A stretch of DNA of 64,000 bases from Psoroptes ovis (GCA_002943765.1 PQWQ01000038.1:62001-126000); one strand, 5' to 3'. Shown: positions 12,021-23,702, numbered from the stretch's first letter. The notes: generated from the letters alone by a model not told the origin. Made by a program: numbers and translations.

Positions 12021-12548
12021 ACAATAGGTTTAAGAAACAACAATAATTCCAACATTTTAATAAATTCACTTTTCAGATTATTTATTCATTTGAAAAAATA
12101 CAATTTTGTAGCCCCGAACTAAGCAAGATTTCACATTTTACAAGATTAAAGTAAATCTAATAATGTGATAATCTAAGTATATGGTTTGATTGATTAAGAA
12201 AAATTTAACACACATAAATAAGAAATTGAATCAAATGAATTTGAAATAATTTCATATGGGTTCATTTCTCAAAACTTGGTCAAATATTCATTTGACCAGC
12301 GAATTTAAATGTAAAAATTTCATGTCAAAATTCATAAATTTTGAAATTCATAAATTCATTACCCTAAAATAATAACATGTGAAATCAAATTATTATCATT
12401 TTTGAAATATCCGATTATTATTATTATTATTATGATTATTGTCTCTGTCATAACTCTATGTGCATTTGAAAATATGTTTTCAAAATGGACCCGAAATGTA
12501 TTCACATCAAAAATTATTATATGTACCAGAAAGATAATGGAAATATTA

Positions 12549-12628
12549 GTAGGTTGTCCGAAAAGTTTTTGCCGATTATATTATAGGGAATCATGAGAAA
12601 ATCGGCAAAAACTTTACGGACAACCTAA
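12549..12628. repeat. mariner-type MITE, subfamily A
   Basis: AGGTTGTCCGAAAAGTTTTT left, ACTTTACGGACAACCTAA right, core GATTATATTATAGGGAATC. Confidence 0.9.
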
Positions 12629-13338
12629 TTATTAATGAAAAATTAATAATAAATAAATAAATACATTTAAATAATACAGTTGTAAATTGAATTCAATTGA
12701 AACAATATGGCTAATCATTCATTCATAAAGCCATTTATTATTCAAATATTTACAAATATGTTAATTTTCCTATTATTTATGACAAACGAAAAATAAATAA
12801 ATAAATGTGAATTCAATAAATATGCTTATGTTTCCTGTACAACACAACACAACACAAACAATCAATGGAAATTGACCATTCTATTCATTTAAATATCATT
12901 CTTACAGTTGAAAAAAAATCAATTTTATTTAAATGAATAATTTTTTTGGAGCAAAAAATGGAGCCTTAATAAGAAATACAGGGCCTAAATGGTTTAATCT
13001 ATTGTCTACCATTGAAAATCATTGAATTATATTCATCATCATTGAACAAAAAACGATTTCATATATTTCATATTTTTCATTTTAATATGAATATGAATAT
13101 GAATTTCATAATCCATTAACGATACAATTATATATATAATTATACACACCATATCTTGTTAAGCTGCAATAAGCGATAATAATAGTGTTATGATAATATA
13201 ATCATTATCATTTATGATTTTGAAATTGCCCAAAACATAAAAAAACAAAAACAAACAAAAATATGTGTTTTAATGATACAGTTATAGACACAAAATGCAA
13301 TGATCAGAAATTGCTGAAGAATATTTTCAAAGGATATT

Positions 13339-13421
13339 GTAGGTTGTCCGAAAAGTTTTTGACCGGTTATATCGTTGGAAAATCATTTCAAAAATCGGCA
13401 AGAACATTTCGGACAATCTAA
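13339..13421. repeat. mariner-type MITE, subfamily A
   Basis: AGGTTGTCCGAAAAGTTTTT left, then GACCGGTTATATCG; right ACATTTCGGACAATCTAA. It is the last copy before a 3.7-kb MITE-free stretch. Confidence 0.9.
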
Positions 13422-13631
13422 ATAATAATAATAATCATAAACATAAATAATCATTGATATTAATTCAAAACACGTTCTCTCACCATTCCGAAAATATCCA
13501 CATTTAAATATGGAATATTTCAAAGATATAAATGTATAAATTGTTCTGAAAGTTTACCCTGCTGAATATTTCTCATAAAATATATCGCACACATAACACA
13601 CACTGGACACACATGAAATTTAAATTTAACA

Positions 13632-13788
13632 TTAACCCTCATAAAACTCGAGCGGTGAGCATCACTCACCATAACATGTGATGCGGCAACTCGATAGGCG
13701 CCCGTCAGTCACCATTTTACATAAGGGTGAAAAATTGTAGAGCTGCTGGCTCGCTTGCGCTGTAAATGCCTTGAGTGTTAAGGGTTAA
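13632..13788. repeat. piggyBac-type MITE, copy 1
   Basis: TTAA duplications flank CCCTCATAAAACTCGAGCGG on the left and GAGTGTTAAGGG on the right. TTAA target plus CCCT ends is the known signature of piggyBac-superfamily elements. The interior is less AT-rich than its surroundings and contains the small palindrome GGTGAGCATCACTCACC. Confidence 0.8.
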
Positions 13789-13961
13789 TTTCATATATTT
13801 TTATATTCAATTTCTTGACCAAAATCAATAACCTTAAAGTTATGTGGAAATAGTTAGGAAAGTTATGAGTTATGTGCAAATAGAACCGAATAATAATACT
13901 TTGGTTCTTAGTAAATTTGAATTCAACTAAAATATAAAAATGTAAAAAATTGAAAACTTAC

Positions 13962-14463
13962 CCAAATAAGTACTGGCACCGGTCAATATGAATAGGGCTT
14001 TCAATGCATCTAACAAGCATAAAACTGATGTTATTTTCGTAATTAATATCAATGTAATCATTGTCATTTGTATCAATGAAGTTCGATTATTATTATTTTT
14101 ATAAAAATTTCGATGCTTTTGTCGAAGACTATAGTTACAATTGAACACTTTTCTTGTTGATTTAGATGGTTTTGTTGTAACAATGTTGATTTGACAATCA
14201 TCGTTGATGATATCGATACTTGAATCACTTAAAGATGATGATTGACACTGAATAAGTCGAATGTCATTGGTCAAATTTGCACTATTCATGTTTAATTTTG
14301 AACATTGAACATTGGTCAAACACAGATGATGATCAATGGTTAATTGAAGATTATTGTTTTTGCCATCATCGTCATCATTCATTGATGATGATGGTGATGG
14401 CAATATCGAAAAACTATAATCTTTAGTCATTTTTTCACAATTCAAAAAATCACAATTTTTCAC
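13962..14463 (-). CDS. first or internal exon of an unrecognised membrane protein
   Basis: An open frame starts at a Met at 14463 (another candidate is at 14430, MTKDYSF) and runs to a consensus splice donor GTAAGT at 13961-13956, phase 1. About 167 residues are encoded. The first 110 are Ser/Asn/Asp-rich and low in complexity; residues about 121-158 are strongly hydrophobic (LIQMTMITLILITK, then LDALKALFILTGAST) and look like a signal anchor or membrane segment. No downstream exon was found in the remaining 13.9 kb, so the gene has a very long intron or leaves the window. The 3.7-kb gap in the MITE carpet around it supports a real exon and promoter. I do not recognise the family. Confidence 0.45.
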
Positions 14464-14637
14464 AATTCACAAGTCACAAATTAATACAATTTCATTAACG
14501 ATATGATTCACTGATCATATATTTACATTTCATTATTTTTTTTAAAATCACCATACACAAACAAACAAAGTCATTAATCATTAATGATTTTCAAAAATAC
14601 ACAAAACCAATATCTTAGGGTTGTTGTTATTACACAA

Positions 14638-14638
14638 T

Positions 14639-14672
<34 letters not shown>
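14638..14672. repeat. CA microsatellite
   Basis: About 17 tandem CA units, 175 bp upstream of the minus-strand exon start. Confidence 0.95.
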
Positions 14673-14677
<5 letters not shown>

Positions 14678-15472
14678 AAATTCGTTTAGTAAGCACTGAT
14701 ATAATACAATTGATGCAAATGATATTTTATAAGTCTGATTTATAAGAATTTCAATGAAGTAAAAAGAAAAATTTTAAGAAATTTGAATTTCTTAAGAAAT
14801 TCAAATCTTTAAAAAAAAAAAAATGAAATCTTAAGTAGATTTTGTGTAGATTCACAAATTACAATACCAATATGATGTAATTGTAACCAAAATGCACTAA
14901 TAAATAAGCAAAATTGTCAATTGCATTGTCATTTGATATTTAAGATGATAATATTCACCGATAAATCATTCAATAATAATCAATTGTTTATATCAAAAAA
15001 CAAGAATCAATATGAACACAGCAATCAATCAAGAATCAATAAATCAGCAGAAGCAATCAATCAATCAAGAATCAATATATCAAACATCATTGATTGTTCG
15101 TAAATAAGTAAGTAATTATGATTGTTTTGTTTGTAAAATTTGTCTTGAAATTTTATCGAAAAACTTAAAGAATTCAATCGTATACTTTTGTTCGTCTTCA
15201 ATACTTTGTTTGTATCTTATTAAATAAAGATATGAAAATTTCAAATCAATCGAATGATTGTTAAACAATATACATTTATTTGTCGATCAATCATCATTCA
15301 TTCATTCAAAAAATAGATAAAATTGTTGATTGATTATGAATTCATTTACAAATTGACTTTTCAATATTTAGTTTTAATTTGATTGATTTTGTGTTTTTTG
15401 GAATTTCGATCAGTCAGATTTATGAGCTTTGAATGAAATGAAAATTTTCGAACTTTTTCTTTTGTTCTTTTG

Positions 15473-15499
15473 TTCCTTTGTTCTCCGAGAACAAAGGAA
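15473..15499. repeat. 27-bp perfect hairpin with inverted CTTTGTT
   Basis: TTCCTTTGTTCTC, one C, then GAGAACAAAGGAA: two perfect 13-base arms. Each arm carries CTTTGTT/AACAAAG, the core bound by SOX-type HMG proteins in other animals. Function here is inference. Confidence 0.6.
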
Positions 15500-17095
15500 T
15501 CTGCTGCTCATCAAAAAAAATGGCGCTAAAACTCAAATTGAATGAAAAACAAAGACAAAAACAACAAAATCGACCTTTTGGGTCGAAATAGAAATAAAAT
15601 AAAATTATTTTGTTTTTTCGAAATTAATTTCAATAATTTACCCCGAATGAATGATCAATTGAATCAGCCAGAACATTCACCTGTGATCGTTGAAATTCAA
15701 TTCGGAAAATTGACACGGTGAAAATTAAGAAATTATTTGAATCAATTCATCCACAATTCACCAATATCTGTGTTTGCACCGATTGATGAATAATGGTACA
15801 CATCGTCGAAATCAAAGATAAGTCAAAATTCTAAAATTCGTAGGTCACTGGTCACAATTTTAATAAAAAATTATTCATTAGTTTTTCAGTTAGTGATTTC
15901 AAAAAATGCATCACTCGATGGGTCGTATCGATTTGGCCGTCAAATGAATACTGAAACTGATTTATGGTTTCTATAACCCTACGAAAAACTATTCGTATTT
16001 GAATTTTTGGTGAGAATGTAACGCAGTAGCAGTGATTTTCAAAGTGAAAACACCATTGAAAAATTCATTGCATCAAAGAATATGTTATTTGTTTAGTCGT
16101 TGGTTATTATTAAAGACTATAACCTCTCATACGAATTATACTTGTGAATAAGTAGAAGCATATATATGATGAAGATGATTTTCTGCAGAGAGACAGAGCG
16201 AAAGACCCAAGAATTTGGATCAAGAATGAACCAATGAATGATGCATTGATGATGTAAAATTTGTATATATAGGTGTTTAATATACTATTGAATACGAAGA
16301 CTATTGAATTCATATTCATATGGATCGTATCGTATCGTATCGTATGCCCAAGAAATGAAACAAGGAACCAAGAAATAAGGAAATCAATGAAAATCTTTTC
16401 CCTAAAATCATTAAGAAAATTCAAAATAATAATAATCAAATAACAATGATGATGAAAAACGGCATGGTTGATGATGGTGAAACATAATTATTATTTTTGT
16501 CATATGAAAATAATAAGACTAAGTAAAAACAAATTAGCTGAATACAAAATAATAATAACAGCCAAACGAGAGAACATAATAAAACCACTGAGAATATTCT
16601 CAGAAAATTACCAATCCTGTCATTTCAAACAGGCGTCTGTACGTATGGATAAATGAATAGTCATTTGGATTCGAAAATCGAATTTGAAATTTATTCAAAT
16701 TTTTCTGGAGAAATATGTGAACACACATAACTATAATCTACTTGTTTCGTGACCTTTTCATTGCTAATTGATTTAAATGAAGCAATCATCGAATAACTTG
16801 TGTTACATGATATCGACTAAGAAAGAATTGAATATAATAATTGGAAAACAATTGGAAAATAATTGAATAATTTTCGAAGGAATTCTTCGAAAGCCTTGAA
16901 ACTATAGCCATAATTATGAATTGGGTTCGGTATGTTTTGAAATTAATTTTTTAAAATGAGAAAATTTTCCAATATTCTTAACGTTTTCTGGCAAAAAAAC
17001 ATGACAAAAAATCTGTTCAAATGAAGCATATTGTGACATTATCTTAGCAGTTATTGTAATTACTACAATAATTATACAATTGGGAAATTTATATA

Positions 17096-17178
17096 TTAAG
17101 TTGTCCGAAAAGTTTTTAGCCGATTATATTGCAGAGAATAAACGAGAAAATCAGCAAGAACTTATTGGACAGCCTTAA
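17096..17178. repeat. mariner-type MITE, subfamily A
   Basis: TTAAGTTGTCCGAAAAGTTT left; the right arm CTTATTGGACAGCCTTAA is intermediate between A and B. Confidence 0.85.
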
Positions 17179-18006
17179 TAGAATAGAATGTACTGTGAAT
17201 AACTACAGCAGTCAAATTATCCATCCATCAATCACACCGATCTAATTCCATTAAAACATCATTCATTGACAGGAATTCTTTTGTTCAAAATGAATAAAAA
17301 AGAAATTTGTCACACATTTTGTAAGATGTTCCCGGGCCTAAATTTGTTTAATGAGCCTATCATCATCATCATTAAAACACCATTGATTCTTTCTACATTA
17401 TGCAATTAGTCACATTGTGTTGACTTGTGAATTGATCAAGTACCAAGAACAATTCAATCAAATCACTATCAATATCATTATTGAATAATGTCAATGAGAA
17501 AAGACTGGCAACAAACATTTTAAATCATGTTCAATCACATATTGATCGACGTGTGAATGCTTTGAAAATGAATATAAAAGTGAATCGAATCGAAAATCCA
17601 TCGTTAATCAACAATAATGCAATCAAGACTATTATTGATCATTGAATAAAACTGATTATTGATCATTTGAATATATTGTATATTGTGTGTGTGTGGTGTA
17701 TGGCCAATAACAATAACCAATAACCGATAACAATTATCAATTATGATCAATAATTATTGTTATTATTATTTGGATTCGAACATATTAACAATTAATAATT
17801 GATAATAAAACAATGAATTCGTTTATTTGATATTGTTCATTATTATTATTGTTTCAACCAAAACAAAATGAAAATTTACTGAGCGGAAATTTTCATTTCA
17901 AAGAAATGATAATGAAAATCAAATATATACAAATTCATACAATTCAATTTGTTCATTTCCTATGTCGCCAAAAATAAAAGCAATGATGATCATATATCGA
18001 TATATA

Positions 18007-18085
18007 TTGGGTTGTCCGGAAAATTTTTGCCGATTTTATCGTAGAAAACCTCTGAAAATTGGCAAAAACTTTTCGGACAACCCAA
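18007..18085. repeat. mariner-type MITE, subfamily A
   Basis: TTGGGTTGTCCGGAAAATTT left, CTTTTCGGACAACCCAA right: compensating changes (GGG/CCC) keep the tips paired. Confidence 0.9.
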
Positions 18086-18706
18086 ATGGATGTATACAAT
18101 TGAAATATTCATCTAATGAATTCCGAATAAATTTTAAAACATCCGAAATACCCGAAACAGATATCATATTAATGAATCGATCGATCTGATCCGTTTGAAA
18201 ATAAAGCCTGAAAATTCCGCAAAGATAATCCAATTGTGTGCGATCCAATTTGGCCCAAACATTTCCCTTGAAATGACCATGCGCTTCATGAATGAAAATG
18301 ATCAAAATACGAAAATTCAAATCAAACACATTCATGGCTATAGATTGAGCCAAAAAAAAAAAAAAAAAAATGAAGAAATCGATGCTTAAATAAATAAACA
18401 GCGTAATCATTTAATATTTATTCATTTAGTCAAAATGAATGAATATAAACAAACATCAAAATTAATCGAAATACATCAAGGCTATGGACTATGAAAATAA
18501 TAAAAAAAAAAAAAAAATCTATTAAATGAACGCATTCACTGAATTGTAACCTGAGCCTCATCACACACATGTACATGAATAATATTTGACATGAAATAAA
18601 GAAAAGCAAACAAACAAACCAACAGTGCTCAATGTTAAATTGAATTATTAAATGAATTCATAGAAACCATGATGAATTTTTTTCGTATTCATTAATATGA
18701 TGATCA

Positions 18707-18865
18707 TTAACCCTCATAAAATTCGAGCGGTGAACATCACTCACCATAAGATGTAATGCAACCACTCGATAGGCGCCCCTCAGTCACCTAATTTCACATG
18801 AATGTAAGAAATTGTCGAGCTGCCTGCTCGCTTGCGATGTAAATGCTTCGAATGCTAAGGGTTAA
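18707..18865. repeat. piggyBac-type MITE, copy 2
   Basis: TTAA-CCCTCATAAAATTCGAGC at the left and GAATGCTAAGGG-TTAA at the right. It lies 220 bp upstream of the CLIC-like start codon, so it may sit in that promoter. Confidence 0.8.
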
Positions 18866-19085
18866 TGTAATAGTAATGCAAGTCATTATCATCATCATTA
18901 TGATCATTTAAACCCCTTTTGAAATGCCTGAAATAGCTGTAGTGTGGGTGCGTCATTGAACATCGATTAATATTGTTGGGGAAATAATAATGACATTTAT
19001 TGATCTTGAATCGATTAATTTTATCAATTAAACAAACAATTGTTCATAACAATAATCTGATTTCGATTTTTGATTTTCCAAAAAA

Positions 19086-20075
19086 ATGTCGAAACCCTTG
19101 ACAATATATGTAAAACAATGTTATTCACTGTCATTACCTGACACTATCCGTATTCGTACACCATCATCATGTACATCCAGTGAATCGTTGGCCACCGTGG
19201 TTATTGATTTGAATAATAATGAATTATCTCGATTCAATGATAATGATAATATTGATCAACAATTGAAGCCATTAAAGCCATCAAAGCTATGTGCATGTCC
19301 AATTTCAATTGAAATATTAATGTTCCTATCCCTTAAACAAATACCGTTCGATGTAAAGCTATGTAACCCTTGCAAAATACTGCCCGAAGAGCTGCGGTTA
19401 CGTATGATACATCGATTACCGGTATTATTGGATAGAAATAATATGGATCATGCTGTAGAATTGGACATCATTGATTATTTACAAACCTATTACCCTGATG
19501 AAAAATATGATTTTCCATTGAAAATCAATGATCGAAAAAATCCATTTCATAACGCTGAAATGGATTGGCAATTATTGACCATAATACATAATGTAAATCG
19601 TAGATTTTATCATTACGTACAACAATATTATCAATATCATTCACCACAGACAAAATTATCGATAATTTCAAATGATGATTCGACATCGATCCATCAACAA
19701 TTAATGCTGGCATTAGGTCAATTGAATACTGCGTTGACATGGTTTGCAACCAAGTACGCTGTCACCGATGATCATCCGACCACGATCGATTGTCATTTGA
19801 TGACACGTTTACATCAAATACGTATAGTATTGGAACAGCTTAGCAACGAAACAATACCCGAAGGTTATAGTTTGCTATGGCAATATTTAAATCATGCATA
19901 TGAATGGAATGTATTTCGCCGCTGGTGTCCAAGTGATCAGGAAATATTGTTGCATTGGATGTTGAAATATTCACGTTTATTACAACCGTGGCCAAAATTA
20001 ATGCAATTAATGCGTTCAAGGCCAACGTTTACGATGAGTGGTCCAAAATTGAAAACAATGGTGACTGAATTATGA
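19086..20075 (+). CDS. CLIC-like protein (chloride intracellular channel / GST fold)
   Basis: 329 residues in one uninterrupted exon. CLIC proteins are GST-fold proteins with a soluble and a membrane-inserting form. The N-terminal thioredoxin-like half has C-A-C-P-I-S-I-E at about 69-75, aligning with the CPFS active-site region of CLICs, then a beta strand and HRLPVLLD with the cis-Pro. The C-terminal half has the CLIC signature: DCHLMTRLHQIRI, then IPEGYSLLWQYLNHAYEW, then CPSDQEILLHW. It is longer than the usual 240-290 residues because of a poorly conserved N-terminal extension (1-60) and a Ser/Asp loop near residue 195-205. The start at 19086 has A at -3. The lack of introns contrasts with neighbouring genes and could mean a retrocopy. 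Channel activity cannot be judged from sequence. Confidence 0.8.
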   Translation: MSKPLTIYVKQCYSLSLPDTIRIRTPSSCTSSESLATVVIDLNNNELSRFNDNDNIDQQLKPLKPSKLCACPISIEILMFLSLKQIPFDVKLCNPCKILPEELRLRMIHRLPVLLDRNNMDHAVELDIIDYLQTYYPDEKYDFPLKINDRKNPFHNAEMDWQLLTIIHNVNRRFYHYVQQYYQYHSPQTKLSIISNDDSTSIHQQLMLALGQLNTALTWFATKYAVTDDHPTTIDCHLMTRLHQIRIVLEQLSNETIPEGYSLLWQYLNHAYEWNVFRRWCPSDQEILLHWMLKYSRLLQPWPKLMQLMRSRPTFTMSGPKLKTMVTEL

Positions 20076-20093
20076 AAATTTGAAATGAAAATA

Positions 20094-20175
20094 TTGGGTT
20101 GTCCGAAAAGTTTTTGCCAATTTTCAGATTTGTTTTTCAATTAGTAAATCGGCATAAACTTTACGAACACCCTAA
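20094..20175. repeat. mariner-type MITE in the CLIC 3' UTR
   Basis: Subfamily A variant: TTGGGTTGTCCGAAAAGTTT left, CTTTACGAACACCCTAA right. It starts 18 bases after the CLIC stop codon, and its last bases form part of an AATAAA. Confidence 0.9.
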
Positions 20176-20179
20176 TAAA
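20174..20179 (+). terminator. poly(A) signal at MITE edge
   Basis: AATAAA is made from the last AA of the MITE end CCTAA plus the flanking TAAA. It is the first such hexamer after the CLIC stop codon; another follows near 20362. Confidence 0.45.
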
Positions 20180-20216
20180 TGATTATTTATTCATAAGATG
20201 TTCATATTCATTGTTA

Positions 20217-20341
20217 TACAGGATTCAAAGTTTTAATTCATAATTTTAAAATTGAATTTCATAATTTTATCATTTGAAATTCCCATTGAAAACTACGAAA
20301 ATCAACTTTAAAACTCTGAAATAAAACTTTGAAACCTTGTA
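20217..20341. repeat. TACAGGG palindromic MITE, copy 3
   Basis: TACAGGATTCAAAGTTTTAA left and AAAACTTTGAAACCTTGTA right, with TTTCATAATTTTATC / GAAAACTACGAAA inside. Confidence 0.85.
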
Positions 20342-21061
20342 TTTTTTTAAAATTCTAATTAAATAAATTACCCCTTCACAAATATTGTTTAATTGTGAAA
20401 ATTAGCAAAATTTGGTAAGAATTTCAACCAAGCCCGAACAAGGTCAGATAAAGCTATGAAAACATAAAACATTAAATCCAAAGAGTACCAAAGGCCCAAT
20501 TGTTCCCTATTCATTGATATTCCATGGTCTCAAAACATGTGGTCTATACGAACATTTCTTGGGTTCACCCCTCGATAACCCCCTGTATTCAATGGTGTTC
20601 GAAATTCGAATTTCAATCAATTTAATTGCACCGAAAGGTGGGAAGAAACATTCCCGATTGAAAATCAAAGGAATCAAGTCAAATAATGCAGGAAAAACAA
20701 CTTTTTAGACCATTTGGTGGATTCTTAAAGTTATTGATTTTGATTAAATCAAACACGTCGGATTGAATATTCCGGAAATCGAAATTCGAATCATACGAAT
20801 CAATTCGAATATTTTGTTTTTTTGCTGAAAAATTCAATTGAATCTATAGCCTTTGGTTTGTTTGGTCTGTATTATTGTCTTAAATTTTGGCTTTTCAAGA
20901 AATTTTTTCTTAAAGAAACAATCATTACAATTGACTTGATGACACGACTACGACTGGGAAAATGAACTGAACTGAACTCGATTTTTCCCACTGACTAAAA
21001 TGTCAATTTCCAAAAAACAAGTAAGCCCCACAATTCACTGAAAATAAATTATAATTGTATC

Positions 21062-21143
21062 GTAGGCTGTCCGAAAAGTTAATTCGGCTTAATCGAATAG
21101 AGTTGCTACATGAAAATCGGCCATAACTTTTCGGACAGCCTAA
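21062..21143 (+). repeat. mariner-type MITE, subfamily C
   Basis: AGGCTGTCCGAAAAGTTAAT left, CATAACTTTTCGGACAGCC right, then TAA. Confidence 0.85.
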
Positions 21144-21338
21144 TATATGAACATTTTTTATGAACACTTTTCCATACACTTTTTCAAACAAACATTAGAT
21201 TGTCAAAATCAATTAGAGTAAATAGCAAAATTTACAAATTTTGTTATTTTTAAAAATTATTACCCATTCAATGGGGGGTGGGGTAGTCGATTGTTGAAGG
21301 GGTAGTGTGTGTATGTTCGACAAAACAGGCAAATATAT

Positions 21339-21414
21339 AAAGGTTGTCCCATAAGTTCTTGCCGTTTTTTCAATTTTTTTCATCCGAAAAACCGCAAGAA
21401 CTTATGGGACAAAC
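21339..21414. repeat. mariner-type MITE, subfamily B
   Basis: AAGGTTGTCCCATAAGTTCT left, CAAGAACTTATGGGACAA right with the final CCTAA lost. Confidence 0.85.
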
Positions 21415-21547
21415 AAAAATACTTTTGCCTTAAAACGATGCAGCCACCACAAGTTAATCCAATTAACTGTTCCAAAGGATCGAATATTCTTTGATAATGA
21501 ATATTTTCTCCTTACTTTGTTTTTATTGTTGAATTTCCTTTAATTAT

Positions 21548-21628
21548 TTAGGTTGTCCGAAAAGTTTTTGCCGTTTTTCGAATGAAAAAAAAATTTAAAA
21601 ATCGGCAAAAACTTAGCGGACAGCTTAA
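21548..21628. repeat. mariner-type MITE, A arms on a B core
   Basis: TTAGGTTGTCCGAAAAGTTT left, but the core continues GCCGTTTTTCGAATGAAAAA as in B; right CTTAGCGGACAGCTTAA. Confidence 0.85.
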
Positions 21629-21755
21629 TTATTTCGATTTTTTTTTGCTCAAGAAAATTAGAAGAATTGAATTTAATCTGAAATTTTTCTTTCTTATTTT
21701 GCTAATTTTTTATTATTCTTTGATTCTGCTTAATATTCCTTGGAAGAAATTCCGA

Positions 21756-21848
21756 TTAGGTTGTCCGATAAGTTTTTGCCGTTTTTCGAATGTTTTATTT
21801 AAAATTTTTTTTCATTCGAAAAACGGCCAGAACTTATGGGACAACCAA
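21756..21848. repeat. mariner-type MITE, A/B mosaic, 93 bp
   Basis: The left tip CCGATAAGTTTTTGCC is A-like. The core and right arm CCAGAACTTATGGGACAACC are B. The core is lengthened by TGTTTTATTTAAAA. Confidence 0.85.
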
Positions 21849-22733
21849 ATATCAGATAATTGTAACAGGGAAATTTTTCCGAAAAAGTTTACGAAAATCA
21901 AAGATCAAACTTTAAGAACGACAAGAAGAAACTTTGTTTCAATTTTTTTTATTTTCCGTAATTCGAATGATAATTATTTTCGAATGTTTTTTGATTAAAT
22001 TCAATTTTTCCCAATTCTCAGAGCTTCATTTTGGTACAAAACGATAGGGTCTCGACCTTGTAGTTTGCTTAAAAGTTGCTCTGCCCGAGCCTCTGCCGGG
22101 CAAGTAATAGGGAAATGGCCAAAAAATGAAGCAGTTTCAAGCTGGGTTCATTGCGAAGATCATGACCGGTTGAAGGGTTAAAGAGTTTTTCCAAAGTTTC
22201 AAAGTTTATAGTTTTTTTCTAATGATAATAATCATCATCATTTGTTTTTGTTTTAGGAGTCATCGTTCAAATTCAATAAAGTTTTTCCCATTTTGAATGA
22301 TATATGTGAAATGATATATATATGAATGAATGTTTTGAATCGAATGTTTTTGAATTTTTCAAAAAATGAATTAAATTTTTGAAATTTTGAAACAACAACA
22401 ACAAAACAAAAAAAAAAAAAAAAAAAAAATTCAGTCATTAGCTATAGCCCTGGCCCTGGACCTAACCCTACAACACCACGATCCGAGATGGGGTACCCTA
22501 ACAAACCAGCTTGGTATTTTTTGCCTATCTCTCGCTCTCTGGGCTCCCAGATTCAATTCAATTCATTTTGTGGATTCATTTCATTTACTTTGATTCATTT
22601 TGCCATTAAAATTTTTTTGAAAATTTTTCTCATTATTTTTACCATAAAGGAAGAAGATGATGATGATGAAAATTATTTTTTAAAACCAAAGAAAATAAAA
22701 GAAATTCCATAAAATAAATTATTATTTAAACTA

Positions 22734-22813
22734 TTAGGTTGTCCGAAAAGTTTTTGTCGATTATATCGTAGGGAATTAAGAGAAAATCCGTAAGAATTTA
22801 TCGGACAACCTAA
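22734..22813. repeat. mariner-type MITE, subfamily A
   Basis: TTAGGTTGTCCGAAAAGTTT left, AATTTATCGGACAACCTAA right, core GATTATATCGTAGGGAAT. Confidence 0.9.
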
Positions 22814-22962
22814 TGAACTAAAATAATTTAAAATGAAAAAAAGTTTAATAAAGAGTCAAAAACATTAAAACATTAATATATAAATGTATTATGTTTGTAT
22901 AGTCTTTATGTGTGTGTACATCTTTCATATGGACCATTCATACATTCTTATAAATATGTATA

Positions 22963-23043
22963 TTAAATTGTCCGAAAAGTTTTGGCCGATTTTCATGAGC
23001 CGAACTCTATTGATTAAGCCGAATGAACTTTTTGGACAACCAA
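22963..23043 (-). repeat. mariner-type MITE, subfamily C, inverted
   Basis: TTAAATTGTCCGAAAAGTTT left, AATGAACTTTTTGGACAACC right. Confidence 0.85.
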
Positions 23044-23266
23044 ATATGTTGGCATATTTAATATATTTTAAAGAAGAACAAAAAAAAAATGTGCCTTATG
23101 GCACAAATCATCATCATTTTGTTTGATGATGTTTTTCTGATTTTATAAAAAAAAAAAAAAAAAAAATGACGAACCACCACCAATACCATAAGATCAAATC
23201 AATAGCCTTATAATGTGTATGTGTGTGTGTGTACATTGTGTGTATCTCTATGAATGTTTATTTATA

Positions 23267-23349
23267 TTAGGTTGTCCGAAAAGTTCATTTTGATTAATCA
23301 ATAGAGTTGCTAGTGAAAATCGGTCAGAACTTTTCGGACAACACCTAAT
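23267..23349 (+). repeat. mariner-type MITE, subfamily C
   Basis: TTAGGTTGTCCGAAAAGTTC left; right CTTTTCGGACAACACCTAA carries an inserted AC. Confidence 0.85.
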
Positions 23350-23702
23350 ATATTGATGTGCTTTTCCTTATTTGAATTGAATTGAAAATTATAATCAAAG
23401 AAATAATAATGCACACAAATAACACTGAAAGATGTGTTTCTATGTCAAATCAATGTGTACAATTCGTTTGTTTGTTTGTTTGTTTGGTTGGTTAGTTGTG
23501 AAAATATCCGCTTTTAATTGATCAGAAATTAGACTTTTAGACTTATATTATCAAAAAAATTTAGATTTCTAAATAGATTTACTTACCCCTTTCATCAATT
23601 ATATGGCAATGTTAGCGTTATTTGTACGAACCATCCATCCACCCACCAACATCATCATCATCATCATCATCACTACCACACAACAACCAACAATTCTAAA
23701 TA

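Larger units (their letters stand above)
1..13961. other. gene-poor, MITE-crowded region
   Basis: I see no convincing coding exon here. The region holds 29 mariner-type MITEs, one degenerate relative, one TACAGGG palindrome, one piggyBac-type MITE and several CA/GT and CAA microsatellites. Many small open frames are translations of the MITEs, recognisable by a recurring peptide like GCPKSFCRLYRRES. It may be intron of the minus-strand gene whose exon ends at 13962, because that exon has a good splice donor pointing this way. Confidence 0.6.
14464..19085. other. intergenic region between the 13962 exon and the CLIC-like gene
   Basis: It holds a CA microsatellite (14638-14672), a 27-bp hairpin (15473-15499), a (GTATC)n run (16322-16345), two mariner-type MITEs, one piggyBac-type MITE and short A runs. 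14680-17090 has no repeat family member and may contain the promoter of the minus-strand exon. No coding exon is convincing. Confidence 0.6.

Noticed and set aside
16110..16439. 109-codon minus-strand frame
   Set aside because: It is hydrophobic only because of A/T-rich composition; no domain, splice sites or start context support it.
22437..22560. Less AT-rich patch with CCTAACCCTAC, considered as telomere-like or an rRNA/tRNA fragment
   Set aside because: The motif occurs once, without tandem repetition, and no tRNA cloverleaf or rRNA similarity could be recognised.
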